A DNA stretch of 64,000 nucleotides from Ruminococcus sp. (GTDB lineage Bacteria; Bacillota; Clostridia; Oscillospirales; Ruminococcaceae): the NCBI GenBank assembly GCA_015066785.1, contig SVNT01000005.1, forward strand, positions 1 to 64,000. The letters run 5' to 3'. The notes beneath the pieces are model-generated. The model saw only the letters and a list, made by a program, of their open reading frames with translations, was not told the DNA's origin and searched no databases. This document shows positions 24,429-32,870 of the stretch, piece after piece. The stretch's first letter is position 1, and each line of letters begins with the position of its first letter. A program made the translations under genes and the position numbers.

Positions 24429-25925
24429 ATGGCGGTAAATCAGAATAACTACAAAGAAGTCGAAATGCCACCGAGCCTGCGGCAGACAATAGAGGAAATA
24501 CGGAGCATTATGGGTAATTCCATGGAACTGCTGATAAACGAGGTGACTGTAAGCGGTCATGACTGCGCCCTTGTGTGCAGTGAGGGACTTGTGTCCACGC
24601 TGAATATCTCAAACCTTATACTTACTCCGCTGACGGAGATTTCTCTCGGGGAAAATTCAACCCCCGACGACCTTTGCGGGCATATACAGAATAAAATGCT
24701 CCTCGGTATCGACCGCCCCCGTGCGACAACCTATGGGGAGTTTATCCGTTTTCTTATGTCGGGCTTTGCGCTCATTCTCATTGACGGAGTGTGCGGTGCG
24801 CTCTGCTTCGGTGTGCAGGGGTATGAAAAGCGTGGGGTATCTCCGCCGTCATCGGAGGCCGACCTCAAGGGTGCGCATGAGGCTTTTACCGAGGTTGTGC
24901 GTGTGAATGTATCTCTTGTCCGCAGAAGGATGAAAAGCCCTACCGTGCGTTTTGAGCTTATGAAGGTCGGCAGCAAGAGCAACACCGATGTCTGCGTCGT
25001 CTACGATACCGACAGTGTGGACTTCAATATGCTGAGAAGAGTGAAGGCACAGCTCCTCTCCACAAAGCTGGAAACGGTGATTTCAAGCGGCTATCTCCAG
25101 CCGTTTCTCGAAAGCGGAAAGAAGGGGATATTTCACACCGTCGGCACAACCGAACGCCCCGATGTGCTATGCTCCAAGATACTTGAGGGGCGGATTGCCG
25201 TGCTTATCGACGGCACACCCTTTGCGCTGATTGTTCCCACGCTTTTTGCGGAGAATTTCCAGACACTCGATGACTATAACTGCAAGCCTTACTATGCGGT
25301 GTTTCTCCGATGGCTTAGGTATGTCGGTTTTCTTATAGCGGTTTTTCTCCCTGGGGTGTATATTGCGGTGGCACTTTATAATCCCGAAATTTTCAACGGC
25401 AGGCTTATGCTGATGCTCGCCTCGGAGGAGGCGAAAGCTCCCGTTCCCCTTGCCGCCGAGGCACTGATAATGCTGACAATCTATGAGCTGATACGGGAGG
25501 GTGGTCTTCGTCTTCCGAAAGCAGTCGGAGGGACTGTCGGTATCGTCGGCGGAATTATCATCGGGGATGCCGCTGTCAAGTCGGGGATTGTCAGCACTCC
25601 GCTGCTTATAGTCATTGCGCTTTCCGTCACGGCGTCGTTTGTTATTCCTGCACTTAACGACGGGATAACGGTACTGCGCTTTGCCGTACTTCTGGCAGGT
25701 GCAATCGGCGGATTTTTCGGCATTTCCCTTGTGCTGATGATACTGCTTTTCGACCTTTGCTCCGCCGAGAGCTTCGGCATTCCGATAATGGCACCGCTGT
25801 CGCCGTTTTCTTTCAGGGCGATGAAGGATGTCGCCGTGCGTGAGGGTATCGTGAAGCTCCAGACGCACAATTTCAATATAAACCGAATGGGTAAAAGACG
25901 CCGAAAGGAGAATGACCTACGATAA
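24429..25925 (+). CDS. Spore germination protein, GerA family
   Basis: A 498-residue A subunit of a germinant receptor. The soluble N-terminal part (about 1-275) has the family patterns SMELLINEVTVSGHDCALV and LLGIDRPRATTYGEFIRFLMSGFALILIDG. The C-terminal part holds four or five membrane helices (from YVGFLIAVFLPGVYIAVALYN at about 300), with the conserved PLPAEALIMLTIYELIREGGLRLP-type loop. In the spore inner membrane it senses germinants with the B and C subunits. The ATG follows GGAGG, ten bases after the DUF4363 stop. The receptor-specific ligand is not predictable. Confidence 0.93.
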   Translation: MAVNQNNYKEVEMPPSLRQTIEEIRSIMGNSMELLINEVTVSGHDCALVCSEGLVSTLNISNLILTPLTEISLGENSTPDDLCGHIQNKMLLGIDRPRATTYGEFIRFLMSGFALILIDGVCGALCFGVQGYEKRGVSPPSSEADLKGAHEAFTEVVRVNVSLVRRRMKSPTVRFELMKVGSKSNTDVCVVYDTDSVDFNMLRRVKAQLLSTKLETVISSGYLQPFLESGKKGIFHTVGTTERPDVLCSKILEGRIAVLIDGTPFALIVPTLFAENFQTLDDYNCKPYYAVFLRWLRYVGFLIAVFLPGVYIAVALYNPEIFNGRLMLMLASEEAKAPVPLAAEALIMLTIYELIREGGLRLPKAVGGTVGIVGGIIIGDAAVKSGIVSTPLLIVIALSVTASFVIPALNDGITVLRFAVLLAGAIGGFFGISLVLMILLFDLCSAESFGIPIMAPLSPFSFRAMKDVAVREGIVKLQTHNFNINRMGKRRRKENDLR

Positions 25926-25951
25926 AAATTACAAATGCACAGCTTATATCG

Positions 25952-26938
25952 GTGCTGGTGATTTTCAGACTGGTGACGATGATGACGTATTTCCCGCTGA
26001 CCGACGAGAGCATACCTGCGACTATGCTCGGAATTGCACTCTCGACGGTTGTACAGTGCGTGCTTGTTATTCCCGTTATACTTCTTGCAAATTCAGGCAG
26101 GAATGTCCTCTCCGAAATGCATAGCGGCACAAAAATCGCAGGGGGAATAATCGCCGCCTGCTATTTTCTGTACATTGCGTTTGTCGGTGGAAGCTCAGTT
26201 TCGCACTTTGTGATTTTCGTGAAAGATGCGTTTCTTGAGAAGGTAAGCATTGCCGTTGGGATTGCCGCCGCCCTTGCCGTTGCGGTTTACGGGGCGTACT
26301 GCGGTCTTCGTGGAATAATGCGCTCATCGGTGATAGCCGTGTTTGTTTTTGCGGTGATTATGATAGTGCTTGCGGTTTCTTCCGTCGGAGAAACTGCGTC
26401 GTCGGAGGTTCTTGTGTATCGTGGAATTACTCTGAAATCGGTGATTTCGGCAACGCTTACAGACCTTTCACGTGGCGGAGAGCTGGTGATACTTTCACTA
26501 CTGCTTTTCTGCACCGGAAAGCCACGCTCCGCAGGGTACGGGTATATTGCAACAAGGCTTGTAGTGACGGAGGGAATAGTCTTTCTTCTGGCGGCTGTCC
26601 TCGGAGGGTACGTCAACATCGCAAAATATCCGTTCTACGCCATCGGGACTTTCGGGAATGCGCTTCATCTTGAAGGTGTATTCTTTGTGATGTGGTGTGT
26701 TTTCGCTGAAATCCGACTGGCGCTGATTGTTTTTCTGCTCGGTGATATACTGTCGGGATTTTTCCCGAAGCTCCCTGCACGGCTGATACTGTCGGGCGTT
26801 GCGGTAGCGGCGTGTGCGCTTCCGTTTATCTTCGGCGGAGTGTCACCTTCGGCATTGCAGGCGTTGTCCGTTGTTCTGCTTTCGGCGGCAGTGCCGTTTG
26901 TTGCGGCGATAATGGGCGAAAAACGAAAGGAGGCGTAA
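25952..26938 (+). CDS. Spore germination protein, GerB family
   Basis: About 328 residues, nine to ten membrane helices, APC-transporter-like fold, the B subunit of the germinant receptor. The typical GerB beginning (ITNAQLISVLVIFRLVTMMTYFP) is encoded in frame from about 25928, upstream of the first canonical start, the GTG at 25952. A stop lies at 25913-25915, so any fuller start would be the non-canonical ATA at 25922 or ATT at 25928; an AAAGGAG site at 25902 is placed for that region. The end abuts gerC. The homologous N-terminus is thus encoded but its start codon is unclear. Confidence 0.88.
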   Translation: MLVIFRLVTMMTYFPLTDESIPATMLGIALSTVVQCVLVIPVILLANSGRNVLSEMHSGTKIAGGIIAACYFLYIAFVGGSSVSHFVIFVKDAFLEKVSIAVGIAAALAVAVYGAYCGLRGIMRSSVIAVFVFAVIMIVLAVSSVGETASSEVLVYRGITLKSVISATLTDLSRGGELVILSLLLFCTGKPRSAGYGYIATRLVVTEGIVFLLAAVLGGYVNIAKYPFYAIGTFGNALHLEGVFFVMWCVFAEIRLALIVFLLGDILSGFFPKLPARLILSGVAVAACALPFIFGGVSPSALQALSVVLLSAAVPFVAAIMGEKRKEA

Positions 26939-26939
26939 A

Positions 26940-27905
26940 ATGAAAAAAAGAATGAAATATGCGGCGGTCGTTATGGCGGCAATGTTGCTTTCGGGATGCG
27001 GAGTCGAGGTCAACGAGCGGGTTTTCGTGAACTCCGTCTATGTCGATGAAACTTCGGGCGGAGTTTTTCTTGCGGCGGAATATTCCGACGGCGAAAATTC
27101 CGAGGTCAAAACTTCCGCAGGCGAAAACATTGTCGGGGCGGTTGAAAATCTCTCCGATATGCTCGGCAAGGATGTATTCTTCGGGCATTGCAAGGCTGTT
27201 TTTCTTTCCGAAAACACAAGCGGACTTTATGACAAGACGAAATATTTTCTGGTCGACGGAAGAATAGCGGGTGACGCTATTGTCTGCGTCTGTCCCGACG
27301 AGGGAATACTGTACGCCGACAACCTCGGGACTTTCAGCGAGGTTGCGGCGAAGGCAACAGACGAGGGGAAAATTCCCGACGGAAGAATAATTCCCGTGAC
27401 GGCAACGCTCAATAGCGACGAAAAAACCGCTCTGCTGCCGTTGGCAACGGTGCGTGACGGGAGTATCTCGCTCTGCGGCGGAGGGGTTTTCGTAGACGGG
27501 AAGTTTTCGACGCTTCTTTCCGACGACGAAACAACGGGTGCGGCAATCCTCGGAGGAAGTGCGAAAAATATCGTAATCGACGAGGGAGGGGCGCATATCA
27601 ACGCCGAAATATGCGATGTTTCTCAGGAAACGGCAAACAGCCGCAACGGTGCGGTAATGCGTGTGAAGATTAAGGTGAAAGGTAACGCTTCGGGCGTTGA
27701 CGAGGCCGAGGCGGACAGAATATGCGAGGAGAAAATCAACAACTGCATAATGTCGGCGGTGATGCGTGCAAAGCGTGAAAATGCCGATTTTGTCGGGTGC
27801 AGAATGATGAGCGGAAAAAACGGCGGCGATAACGCCTGCGGTATCGCAGATACGAGATACTCCATATCTTCGGAATGCGATATTCAGTGCGAAGGAAAAT
27901 ATTGA
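26940..27905 (+). CDS. Spore germination lipoprotein, GerC family
   Basis: A 321-residue lipoprotein. The signal peptide (1-20) ends in the lipobox LLSGC, so cysteine 20 is lipidated. The first domain ([24 protein letters not shown]) and the second ([27 protein letters not shown]) match Ger(x)C. It is somewhat shorter than the common 360-400 residues, mainly in the third, C-terminal domain. GerC is the outer-leaflet partner of GerA and GerB. It starts one base past the GerB stop. Confidence 0.88.
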   Translation: MKKRMKYAAVVMAAMLLSGCGVEVNERVFVNSVYVDETSGGVFLAAEYSDGENSEVKTSAGENIVGAVENLSDMLGKDVFFGHCKAVFLSENTSGLYDKTKYFLVDGRIAGDAIVCVCPDEGILYADNLGTFSEVAAKATDEGKIPDGRIIPVTATLNSDEKTALLPLATVRDGSISLCGGGVFVDGKFSTLLSDDETTGAAILGGSAKNIVIDEGGAHINAEICDVSQETANSRNGAVMRVKIKVKGNASGVDEAEADRICEEKINNCIMSAVMRAKRENADFVGCRMMSGKNGGDNACGIADTRYSISSECDIQCEGKY

Positions 27906-27930
27906 TTTGTGAAAGAGATTGTGCTATAAT
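27902..27930 (+). promoter_or_regulatory. SigA-type promoter of lepA
   Basis: TTGATT (27902-27907), 17-base spacer, TATAAT (27925-27930). It starts on the stop codon of gerC, letting lepA be expressed in growing cells separately from the germination operon. Confidence 0.7.
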
Positions 27931-27961
27931 AAAATGGAATATGAGAATGGGAGTGACGGGA

Positions 27962-29767
27962 TTGTCTACAAACAAGGAAAACATCAGAAATTTCTGTATT
28001 ATCGCACATATAGACCACGGCAAGTCAACGCTCGCCGACAGAATACTTGAGCTTACGGAAACCGTTTCCGTGAGAAATATGGAGGAACAGCTCCTCGACA
28101 ATATGGATATCGAGCGTGAGCGTGGAATAACAATAAAGGCCCGTGCCGTAAGACTGAAATATCACGCTGATAACGGCGAGGATTATTTCTTCAACCTTAT
28201 CGACACGCCGGGCCATGTTGACTTCAACTATGAGGTTTCACGTTCCCTTGCGGCGTGCGAGGGGGCAATCCTCGTTGTTGACGCATCACAGGGAATAGAA
28301 GCACAGACGCTTGCCAACACATATCTTGCAATCGACCACGACCTTGAGGTTGTACCCGTTGTCAACAAGATAGATCTTCCCTCGGCACAGCCGGAGGTTG
28401 TATGCCGTGAAATCGAGGATGTAATCGGAATACCTGCGCTTGACGCACCGAGGGTTTCCGCAAAGGTCGGAACAAACATCAAGGCCGTGCTTGAAAAGGT
28501 GATAACGGATATTCCTGCGCCCAAGGGCGACGACGATGCTCCGTTGCAGGCGCTTATCTTCGACAGCTACTACGATTCGTACAAGGGAGTAATTATCTAT
28601 GTCCGTGTCAAAGAAGGCATGGTGAAGGTCGGAAGCACCATAAAGCTGATGGCGACAGGTGCGGAATTCACCGTTACCGAGGCAGGATATATGGGCGCTA
28701 CCGAGCTTTTCAATGTCGGCGAGCTCCGTTCGGGAGAAGTAGGTTACATAGCCGCTTCGATAAAGAATATTTCCGATACAAGAGTGGGCGATACTGTCAC
28801 AGACGCTGAAAATCCGTGTAGCGACGCTCTCCCGGGATACAAGAATGTAAACCCCATGGTCTTTTCGGGAGTTTATCCTGTTGACGGCGCAAAATACGGC
28901 GACCTTCGTGACGCCCTCGAAAAGCTCCGCCTCAACGACGCATCACTTTCGTTCGAGCCCGAAACCTCACTCGCACTCGGATTTGGTTTCCGTTGCGGAT
29001 TTCTCGGTCTTCTCCATATGGAAATCATTCAGGAACGTCTTGAGCGTGAATATAACCTCGACCTCATCACAACTGCGCCGTCGGTAATATACAAGGTTAC
29101 AAAAACCGACGGGGAAGTAGTCTATATCGACAACCCGTCGAATTATCCCGACCCTGCACATATTGATTTTGCGGAAGAACCGATGGTAAAGTCGAATATA
29201 CTCGTTCCGTCGGAATTTGTCGGAAATATAATGGAGCTTTGCAAGGAGCGCCGTGGCGTATTCAAGGATATGAAATACCTTGACGAAACGAGAGTTGAAC
29301 TCCATTACGAGCTCCCCCTCAACGAAATAGTGTACGATTTCTTCGACGCACTCAAATCCCGTACAAGAGGGTATGCGTCGTTTGACTATGAATTTATGGG
29401 CTATGCGCAGTCAAAGCTCGTAAAGCTCGACATTATGCTTAACGGCGAAATCGTCGACGCACTTTCGTTCATCGTGCATACCGACAAGGCGTATGCAAGA
29501 GGAAGAAAAATCGCAGAAAACCTCAAGGAGCATATCCCCCGTCAGATGTTCGAAGTGCCTATACAGGCGGCAATCGGTGGAAAGGTTATTGCACGTGAAA
29601 CCGTAAAGGCTTACCGCAAGGACGTACTTGCGAAGTGCTACGGAGGAGATATAACAAGAAAGAAGAAACTTCTTGAAAAGCAGAAAGAGGGTAAAAAGCG
29701 TATGCGTCAGCTCGGAACGGTTGAAGTTCCGTCAGAGGCGTTTACGGCAGTCCTCAAAATTGACTGA
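27962..29767 (+). CDS. lepA: Elongation factor 4 (LepA)
   Basis: A 601-residue translational GTPase that acts on stalled or mispositioned ribosomes. The G1 motif is [11 protein letters not shown], the switch II region [12 protein letters not shown], and the G4 motif NKIDLPSAQ. Domains II and III, the EF4-specific C-terminal domain and the [14 protein letters not shown] segment are present. The start is a TTG behind GGGAG with 8-base spacing and lies about 25 bases after the promoter transcription start; ATGs at 27941 and 27947 would leave almost no leader. The length is normal. Confidence 0.96.
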   Translation: MSTNKENIRNFCIIAHIDHGKSTLADRILELTETVSVRNMEEQLLDNMDIERERGITIKARAVRLKYHADNGEDYFFNLIDTPGHVDFNYEVSRSLAACEGAILVVDASQGIEAQTLANTYLAIDHDLEVVPVVNKIDLPSAQPEVVCREIEDVIGIPALDAPRVSAKVGTNIKAVLEKVITDIPAPKGDDDAPLQALIFDSYYDSYKGVIIYVRVKEGMVKVGSTIKLMATGAEFTVTEAGYMGATELFNVGELRSGEVGYIAASIKNISDTRVGDTVTDAENPCSDALPGYKNVNPMVFSGVYPVDGAKYGDLRDALEKLRLNDASLSFEPETSLALGFGFRCGFLGLLHMEIIQERLEREYNLDLITTAPSVIYKVTKTDGEVVYIDNPSNYPDPAHIDFAEEPMVKSNILVPSEFVGNIMELCKERRGVFKDMKYLDETRVELHYELPLNEIVYDFFDALKSRTRGYASFDYEFMGYAQSKLVKLDIMLNGEIVDALSFIVHTDKAYARGRKIAENLKEHIPRQMFEVPIQAAIGGKVIARETVKAYRKDVLAKCYGGDITRKKKLLEKQKEGKKRMRQLGTVEVPSEAFTAVLKID

Positions 29768-29781
29768 TAAGGGGTGGCACA

Positions 29782-29961
29782 ATGGGTCCCGAAAACGCAC
29801 TTGTAATGCTGTATTCGTTTATTGTGTGTGGCACGACGGCTTATACGCTCTACCACATTCTCACGACGCAGGATATAGCAAAAATACTGATAGGACTTGC
29901 CTTTACTGTCGGTATGGCGGTACTTCTTGTCCGTCAGATAAAGAAGAATATAGTTGGCTGA
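29782..29961 (+). CDS. Small two-helix membrane protein
   Basis: A 59-residue protein that starts at an ATG behind GGGGT, 14 bases after the lepA stop, and ends 12 bases before the next gene. Two hydrophobic stretches (ALVMLYSFIVCGTTAYTLYHI and IAKILIGLAFTVGMAVLLV) are followed by a basic tail (RQIKKNIVG). It is likely co-transcribed with lepA. No family is recognised; the regular spacing and ribosome binding site support it being real. Confidence 0.6.
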   Translation: MGPENALVMLYSFIVCGTTAYTLYHILTTQDIAKILIGLAFTVGMAVLLVRQIKKNIVG

Positions 29962-29973
29962 AAGGAGCAGACA

Positions 29974-30294
29974 ATGAAACACGAATGTCCTCACTGTCAC
30001 AAAAAAACAATTACGATATGGAATAAAGCAATGGCAGGCTCGCTTACCTCAAAGGGAACAACCTGCCCCGAATGTAAAATGCGTTCCGTCAACGGAATAC
30101 CCTCGACGATATTCCGCTCGGTTACGGGCATAGCGCTTTTCTGCTTTGCGGTGTATATGCTGTTTATTCTCGACAGCGCATTATCCATGAGTATGCGTTA
30201 TCTTTATGTAATCATCGCATTTGCGGTATATTTTCTGCTTGTCAAGATTTTTGACGCATTCTTCGGCAGATTAGTTGTTTCACAATGGAAATAG
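29974..30294 (+). CDS. Zinc-ribbon membrane protein
   Basis: A 106-residue protein. The N-terminus has two CPxC-type knuckles (CPHC at 5-8 and CPEC at 31-34) that would bind zinc, then two membrane helices (about 48-66 and 74-94). The ATG follows AAGGAG. It overlaps hemW by 10 bases, so the gene set 29782-31394 is one operon. The function is unknown; similar small zinc-ribbon membrane proteins are common in this group. Confidence 0.72.
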   Translation: MKHECPHCHKKTITIWNKAMAGSLTSKGTTCPECKMRSVNGIPSTIFRSVTGIALFCFAVYMLFILDSALSMSMRYLYVIIAFAVYFLLVKIFDAFFGRLVVSQWK

Positions 30295-31394
30295 GGCTTT
30301 ACATACATATCCCGTTCTGTGCAAGAAAATGTCCGTACTGCGATTTTTATTCCGTGCGGTATGACAGTGCGCTGGTAGCGGGGTATGTTTCTGCGGTTAT
30401 GCGGAATATCTCCGCCTATGCCGACAGATACGGGAAATTATCGGTGGGTACCGTCTATTTCGGGGGAGGGACGCCGTCGTTGCTTTCTCCTGCATATATT
30501 GACGGTATTCTTTCTTGTGTGAGAGAAAAATTTTCTCTTTCACCCGACGCCGAAGTGACTATGGAATGTAATCCGACTCTGTCGGACAGAGAAAAACTCT
30601 CGGCGTACAGAAAATCGGGGGTTAATCGGATTTCCTTCGGTGTGCAGAGCTTTGACGACAACGAGCTTGAATTTCTCGGAAGACTCCACACAGCCGACAA
30701 TGCCGTGCGTGCGATAGAAAATGCGCACAGAGCGGGTTTTGACAGGATTTCCGCCGACCTTATGCTCGGCATACAGGGGCAGACAACAGACAGTATCGCA
30801 GGAAATATTGCAATGGCGGACAAGCTGCCGATAGAGCATATATCGGCGTATATGCTTAAAATCGAGGAGGGAACTCCCTTTGACTGCGACAAAGTCAGGG
30901 CGGAAGTTCCGTCTGACGAAAAAACTGCGGATTTTTATCTTTTTGCGACAGAATTGCTTGAAAAAGCGGGGTTTTTACAGTATGAAATTTCTAACTTTGC
31001 TAAACAAGAAGGGTACAGCAGGCATAACCTTCTCTACTGGAAATGCGACGACTATGTTGGCATCGGCGCTTCTGCGCATTCCTGTTTTGGCGGCATTCGC
31101 TACGCTGTTCCTGGTGATATTCAGCGCTTCATTGACGCTGACTTCCAAGTTGAAGAAGTGACCGACGACAGTCCCTGCGGCTTTGAGGAGTATGCAATGC
31201 TACGCCTGAGGCTCACGGAGGGGCTTTCTCTCGGCGAGTGCAGAGAGCGTTTCGGAACAGACACCGACGCACTGCTGAAAAAAGCGGAGATTTTCCGCAA
31301 AAACGGACTTCTCACAATGGATAACGGGCGGATTGCCCTTACAAAACGGGGATTTCTCGTAAGCAACGGAATAATTGCACAGCTTGTGCTTTAG
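30285..31394 (+). CDS. hemW: Heme chaperone HemW, radical SAM
   Basis: A 369-residue radical SAM protein that carries heme to target enzymes; it was once annotated as oxygen-independent coproporphyrinogen oxidase. The iron-sulfur motif C-x3-C-x2-C lies in IPFCARKCPYCDFYS at residues 10-24, followed by the glycine-rich GGGTPSLL. The HemW-type SFGVQSFDDNELEFLGR and the C-terminal HemN domain are present. It starts inside the preceding gene. Position after lepA is conserved in many Firmicutes. Confidence 0.94.
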   Translation: MEIGLYIHIPFCARKCPYCDFYSVRYDSALVAGYVSAVMRNISAYADRYGKLSVGTVYFGGGTPSLLSPAYIDGILSCVREKFSLSPDAEVTMECNPTLSDREKLSAYRKSGVNRISFGVQSFDDNELEFLGRLHTADNAVRAIENAHRAGFDRISADLMLGIQGQTTDSIAGNIAMADKLPIEHISAYMLKIEEGTPFDCDKVRAEVPSDEKTADFYLFATELLEKAGFLQYEISNFAKQEGYSRHNLLYWKCDDYVGIGASAHSCFGGIRYAVPGDIQRFIDADFQVEEVTDDSPCGFEEYAMLRLRLTEGLSLGECRERFGTDTDALLKKAEIFRKNGLLTMDNGRIALTKRGFLVSNGIIAQLVL

Positions 31395-31408
31395 CAATAT
31401 AGCCAAAA

Positions 31409-31450
31409 AAGGTTTTTGCAAGATGGGAATTTTCGACTTGCAAAAACCTT
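31409..31450. repeat. 14-bp perfect inverted repeat before the aminotransferase
   Basis: AAGGTTTTTGCAAG (31409-31422) and its exact complement (31437-31450) flank a 14-base loop. On the minus strand a T run follows, so as a terminator it would work only in that direction, where no gene ends. On the plus strand its right arm contains the -35 box of the following promoter. Confidence 0.7.
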
Positions 31451-31466
31451 CGAATTATAATATAAT
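31438..31466 (+). promoter_or_regulatory. Promoter of the aminotransferase gene
   Basis: TTGCAA (31438-31443), 17-base spacer, TATAAT (31461-31466). Confidence 0.65.
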
Positions 31467-31535
31467 ATACTGTGGTCGGCAGACACTGAAATCAAGGCGG
31501 ATTGCGACCGTGAAAAAAGTCAGGGGAGATTACCT

Positions 31536-32807
31536 ATGAAACTTATTGAAATGAATAGAGAACAGCTTTCGGAATTCAAAAAGAAAGTTCAGTCTGATTA
31601 CGATGAATTCAAGTCAAGGGGACTTTCGCTCGATATGTCGAGAGGTAAGCCCTGTGCAGAACAGCTTGACCTTTCTATGCCGCTCCTCAACGCACTTGTG
31701 AGCGACTCGGACATAAAGGACGGTGCAGGTACAGACTGCCGTAACTACGGCATTCTTGATGGCATCAAGGAAGCGAAGGAGCTTTTTGCCGAAATCCTCG
31801 GCGTAAAACCCGAAGAGGTAATCGTCGGCGGAAACTCAAGCCTCTCGCTTATGTATGACACACTTATGCGCCTTATGGTTTTCGGCACACTCGGAAACAC
31901 GCCCTGGTGCAAGGAAGAAAAGATAAAATTCCTCTGCCCCGCACCGGGATATGACAGACACTTTGCTATCACAGAAAAGCTCGGCATGGAGCTTGTTACG
32001 GTACCCATGACAAAAGACGGCCCCGATATGGACATCGTCGAAAAGCTGGTTGCCGACAAGACGGTAAAGGGCATCTGGTGCGTGCCGATGTATTCAAACC
32101 CCGAAGGCACAACATACTCCGACGAAACGGTAAAAAGACTGGCGTCTATGAAAACAGCAGCCCCCGATTTCAGAATTTTCTGGGATAACGCATACTGCAT
32201 ACACCATCTTTCAGATACGCCCGATGTTCTCCTCAACATTATGGACGAATGCAGGAAGAACGGCACAGAGGACAGAGTGTATATGTTCACTTCAACCTCA
32301 AAGGTTTCGTTCTCGGGCGCAGGCGTTTCCGCTATGGCGGCAAGTGAGAAGAACATTGCCGATATAAAGAAAACACTCACAGTGCAGACAATCGGCTACG
32401 ATAAGATGAATCAGCTCCGTCATATAAGATTTTTCAAGGATTTTGACGGCGTCAAGGCTCATATGAAAAAGCACGCAGAAATTCTTGCACCGAGATTCAA
32501 GGCGGTGCTTGACGCTCTCGAAAAGGAAATAGCTCCCCTCGGAATAGGCGAGTGGAACAGCCCTAACGGAGGATATTTCATCTCCTTCAACACAATGGAC
32601 GGCTGTGCGAAGAGAGTGGTTGAACTCTGCAAGGAAGCGGGAGTAGTTCTTACAGGTGCTGGCGCTACCTTCCCTTACGGAAAAGACCCCGCCGACAGAA
32701 ACATCAGAATTGCACCGACATATCCGTCGGTTGACGAGCTTGAAAAGGCTGTTGAGCTTTTCTGTATCTGTGTAAAGCTCGCAAGCGCTGAAAAGCTCCT
32801 CGGCTAA
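31536..32807 (+). CDS. PLP-dependent aminotransferase, aspartate type (group Ic)
   Basis: A 423-residue fold-type I enzyme of the MocR-like/AspT group (PF12897). The PLP-binding lysine is in TSTSKVSFSGAG (near 250); the substrate and phosphate contacts include NYGILDGI, GGNSSLSLMYD and a WDNAYCIHHL aspartate. Characterised members transaminate aspartate with 2-oxoglutarate. The start ATG has AGGGGAG upstream. It is monocistronic and ends at a strong terminator. The substrate is inferred from the family. Confidence 0.87.
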   Translation: MKLIEMNREQLSEFKKKVQSDYDEFKSRGLSLDMSRGKPCAEQLDLSMPLLNALVSDSDIKDGAGTDCRNYGILDGIKEAKELFAEILGVKPEEVIVGGNSSLSLMYDTLMRLMVFGTLGNTPWCKEEKIKFLCPAPGYDRHFAITEKLGMELVTVPMTKDGPDMDIVEKLVADKTVKGIWCVPMYSNPEGTTYSDETVKRLASMKTAAPDFRIFWDNAYCIHHLSDTPDVLLNIMDECRKNGTEDRVYMFTSTSKVSFSGAGVSAMAASEKNIADIKKTLTVQTIGYDKMNQLRHIRFFKDFDGVKAHMKKHAEILAPRFKAVLDALEKEIAPLGIGEWNSPNGGYFISFNTMDGCAKRVVELCKEAGVVLTGAGATFPYGKDPADRNIRIAPTYPSVDELEKAVELFCICVKLASAEKLLG

Positions 32808-32833
32808 AGGGAGCGTATAATTTGTAAAACAAA

Positions 32834-32870
32834 AAAGTCTTTGAGGAATAATCCTCAAAGACTTTTATTT
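32834..32870 (+). terminator. Bidirectional terminator between aminotransferase and EAL gene
   Basis: A 14-bp perfect stem AAAGTCTTTGAGGA / TCCTCAAAGACTTT (32834-32847 with 32852-32865), with T runs on both sides. It serves the aminotransferase and the convergent EAL gene. Confidence 0.88.

Noticed and set aside
27941-27961. ATG starts for lepA at 27941 or 27947
   Set aside because: They lie almost at the predicted transcription start and have no ribosome binding site; the TTG at 27962 has GGGAG at 8-base spacing.
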